From assembly GCF_009870125.1 (NCBI RefSeq), contig NC_046683.1, forward strand, positions 28,796,129 through 28,860,128: a stretch of DNA of 64,000 nt, given 5' to 3'. A program made the position numbers and the translations under genes. This document shows positions 63,521 to 64,000 of the stretch, in pieces. Under the pieces are notes generated by a model. That model searched no databases. It was not told the origin of the DNA and saw only the letters and a list, made by a program, of their open reading frames with translations. The DNA comes from Drosophila pseudoobscura (lineage: Eukaryota > Arthropoda > Insecta > Diptera > Drosophilidae). Numbering within the stretch: position 1 is the first letter of the stretch; each line of letters opens with the position of its first letter.

Positions 63521-64000
63521 AGTTGAATATGCGACACTGCAGTTTACGTTTTAAAAAAGATTTTATTCTTTCACTTAAACTTAGTGCACATTGATTAGTT
63601 ATTTCCCCGACGATGACTGATGTCCGATGTCTTGAATGGAATTAACTTTTGTTGAATTCTCCGACGGTGTCGCGATTGACGTTTGTCTTAAGCAGAACTC
63701 ATCTGCCTTCTTAAATGTAGACTATTTATATCATGATGCTCGGCTTGTGATTCGGATTTGGATTCGGAGGCGTTAGCTTCGACCTCGGCTTCGGAGATGG
63801 AGTACGTGACTCGATCGATATGTGGGAAAGGCGGCTTTTGATGAAAGGCTTCCGCTGCGTATGATCGGTGTTGCATTACTTTGGGGCGGCTGAGAATAGG
63901 GCCTCTGATTGGTCAGCTACGATGGCGTGGTTCTTGAGAATCGATTAGTAAGTGATCTCTGAAGAGTGGCGTGATTCTAGTACGGCTGGATTTTATTGCG
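63521..64000 (-). repeat. Errantivirus LTR, 3' side, cut by window end
   Basis: It starts agttgaatatgcgacac on the plus strand. It carries the 17-bp segment (after cttaaatgtag) and the ggtcagctacgatgg segment present in the 716-bp LTR but not in the 690-bp one. No primer site flanks it, so it is a 3' LTR or solo LTR. Confidence 0.8.

Overview
The window looks like repeat-dense, probably heterochromatic DNA from a Drosophila genome. No intact host gene and no RNA gene could be supported. The assignment rests on several things: DINE-1/ISY/SGM-type Helitron-like elements with their (GACA/GACG)n tracts, a LOA/Bilbo-type non-LTR element, a Tom/17.6/297-like errantivirus with a tRNA-Ser primer site, a 412/mdg1-type LTR element with a tRNA-Arg primer site, BEL/Pao and Tc1 relics, and a 60-nt fly-sized intron. 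The mix resembles the obscura group, and a Y or neo-Y location is possible; both points are inference.

Positions 1-29326 are a head-to-tail array of four copies (U1-U4) of one composite. Read on the minus strand, each unit has a 5'-LTR-leader-gag segment of a 412/mdg1-like retrotransposon, which lies inside the endonuclease start of a LOA-like non-LTR fragment. In U1, U2 and U4 the gag is split by a Jockey/CR1-type non-LTR element carrying endonuclease and reverse transcriptase; U3 keeps the empty site. The same junction separates all units (8826/8827, 17029/17030, 21450/21451), and at 29326 the native flank continues.

Positions 29327-63520 are a second array of about 5.6-kb units. Their order on the plus strand is: BEL/Pao leader, Tc1 transposase relic (plus), DINE-1 (plus), a cyclin-D-like gene fragment (plus; two exons and a 60-nt intron), an unrecognised flank, an unrecognised segment 'X', a decayed non-LTR 3' end (minus) and a BEL/Pao gag relic (minus). 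A nearly full-length LOA element (33698-39138, 12-bp target duplication) sits inside a DINE-1 in the first unit. An errantivirus with a shared-LTR tandem structure (45030-53591) interrupts the second unit. A further LTR of the same family enters at 63521 and runs off the window.

Nearly all retroelement reading frames are on the minus strand, while the cyclin-D-like fragments are on the plus strand. The coding sequences are autonomous-element proteins (gag, pol, env, ORF1, ORF2), mostly broken. The main biology is therefore nested insertion, segmental duplication, ectopic recombination between repeats, and amplification of a piece of a cell-cycle gene. No new enzymatic system was found. The points most worth checking are the amplified cyclin-D-like fragments, the long chimeric gag-ORF1-ORF2 frame, and the one-sided orientation, which would suit a uni-strand small-RNA source locus.
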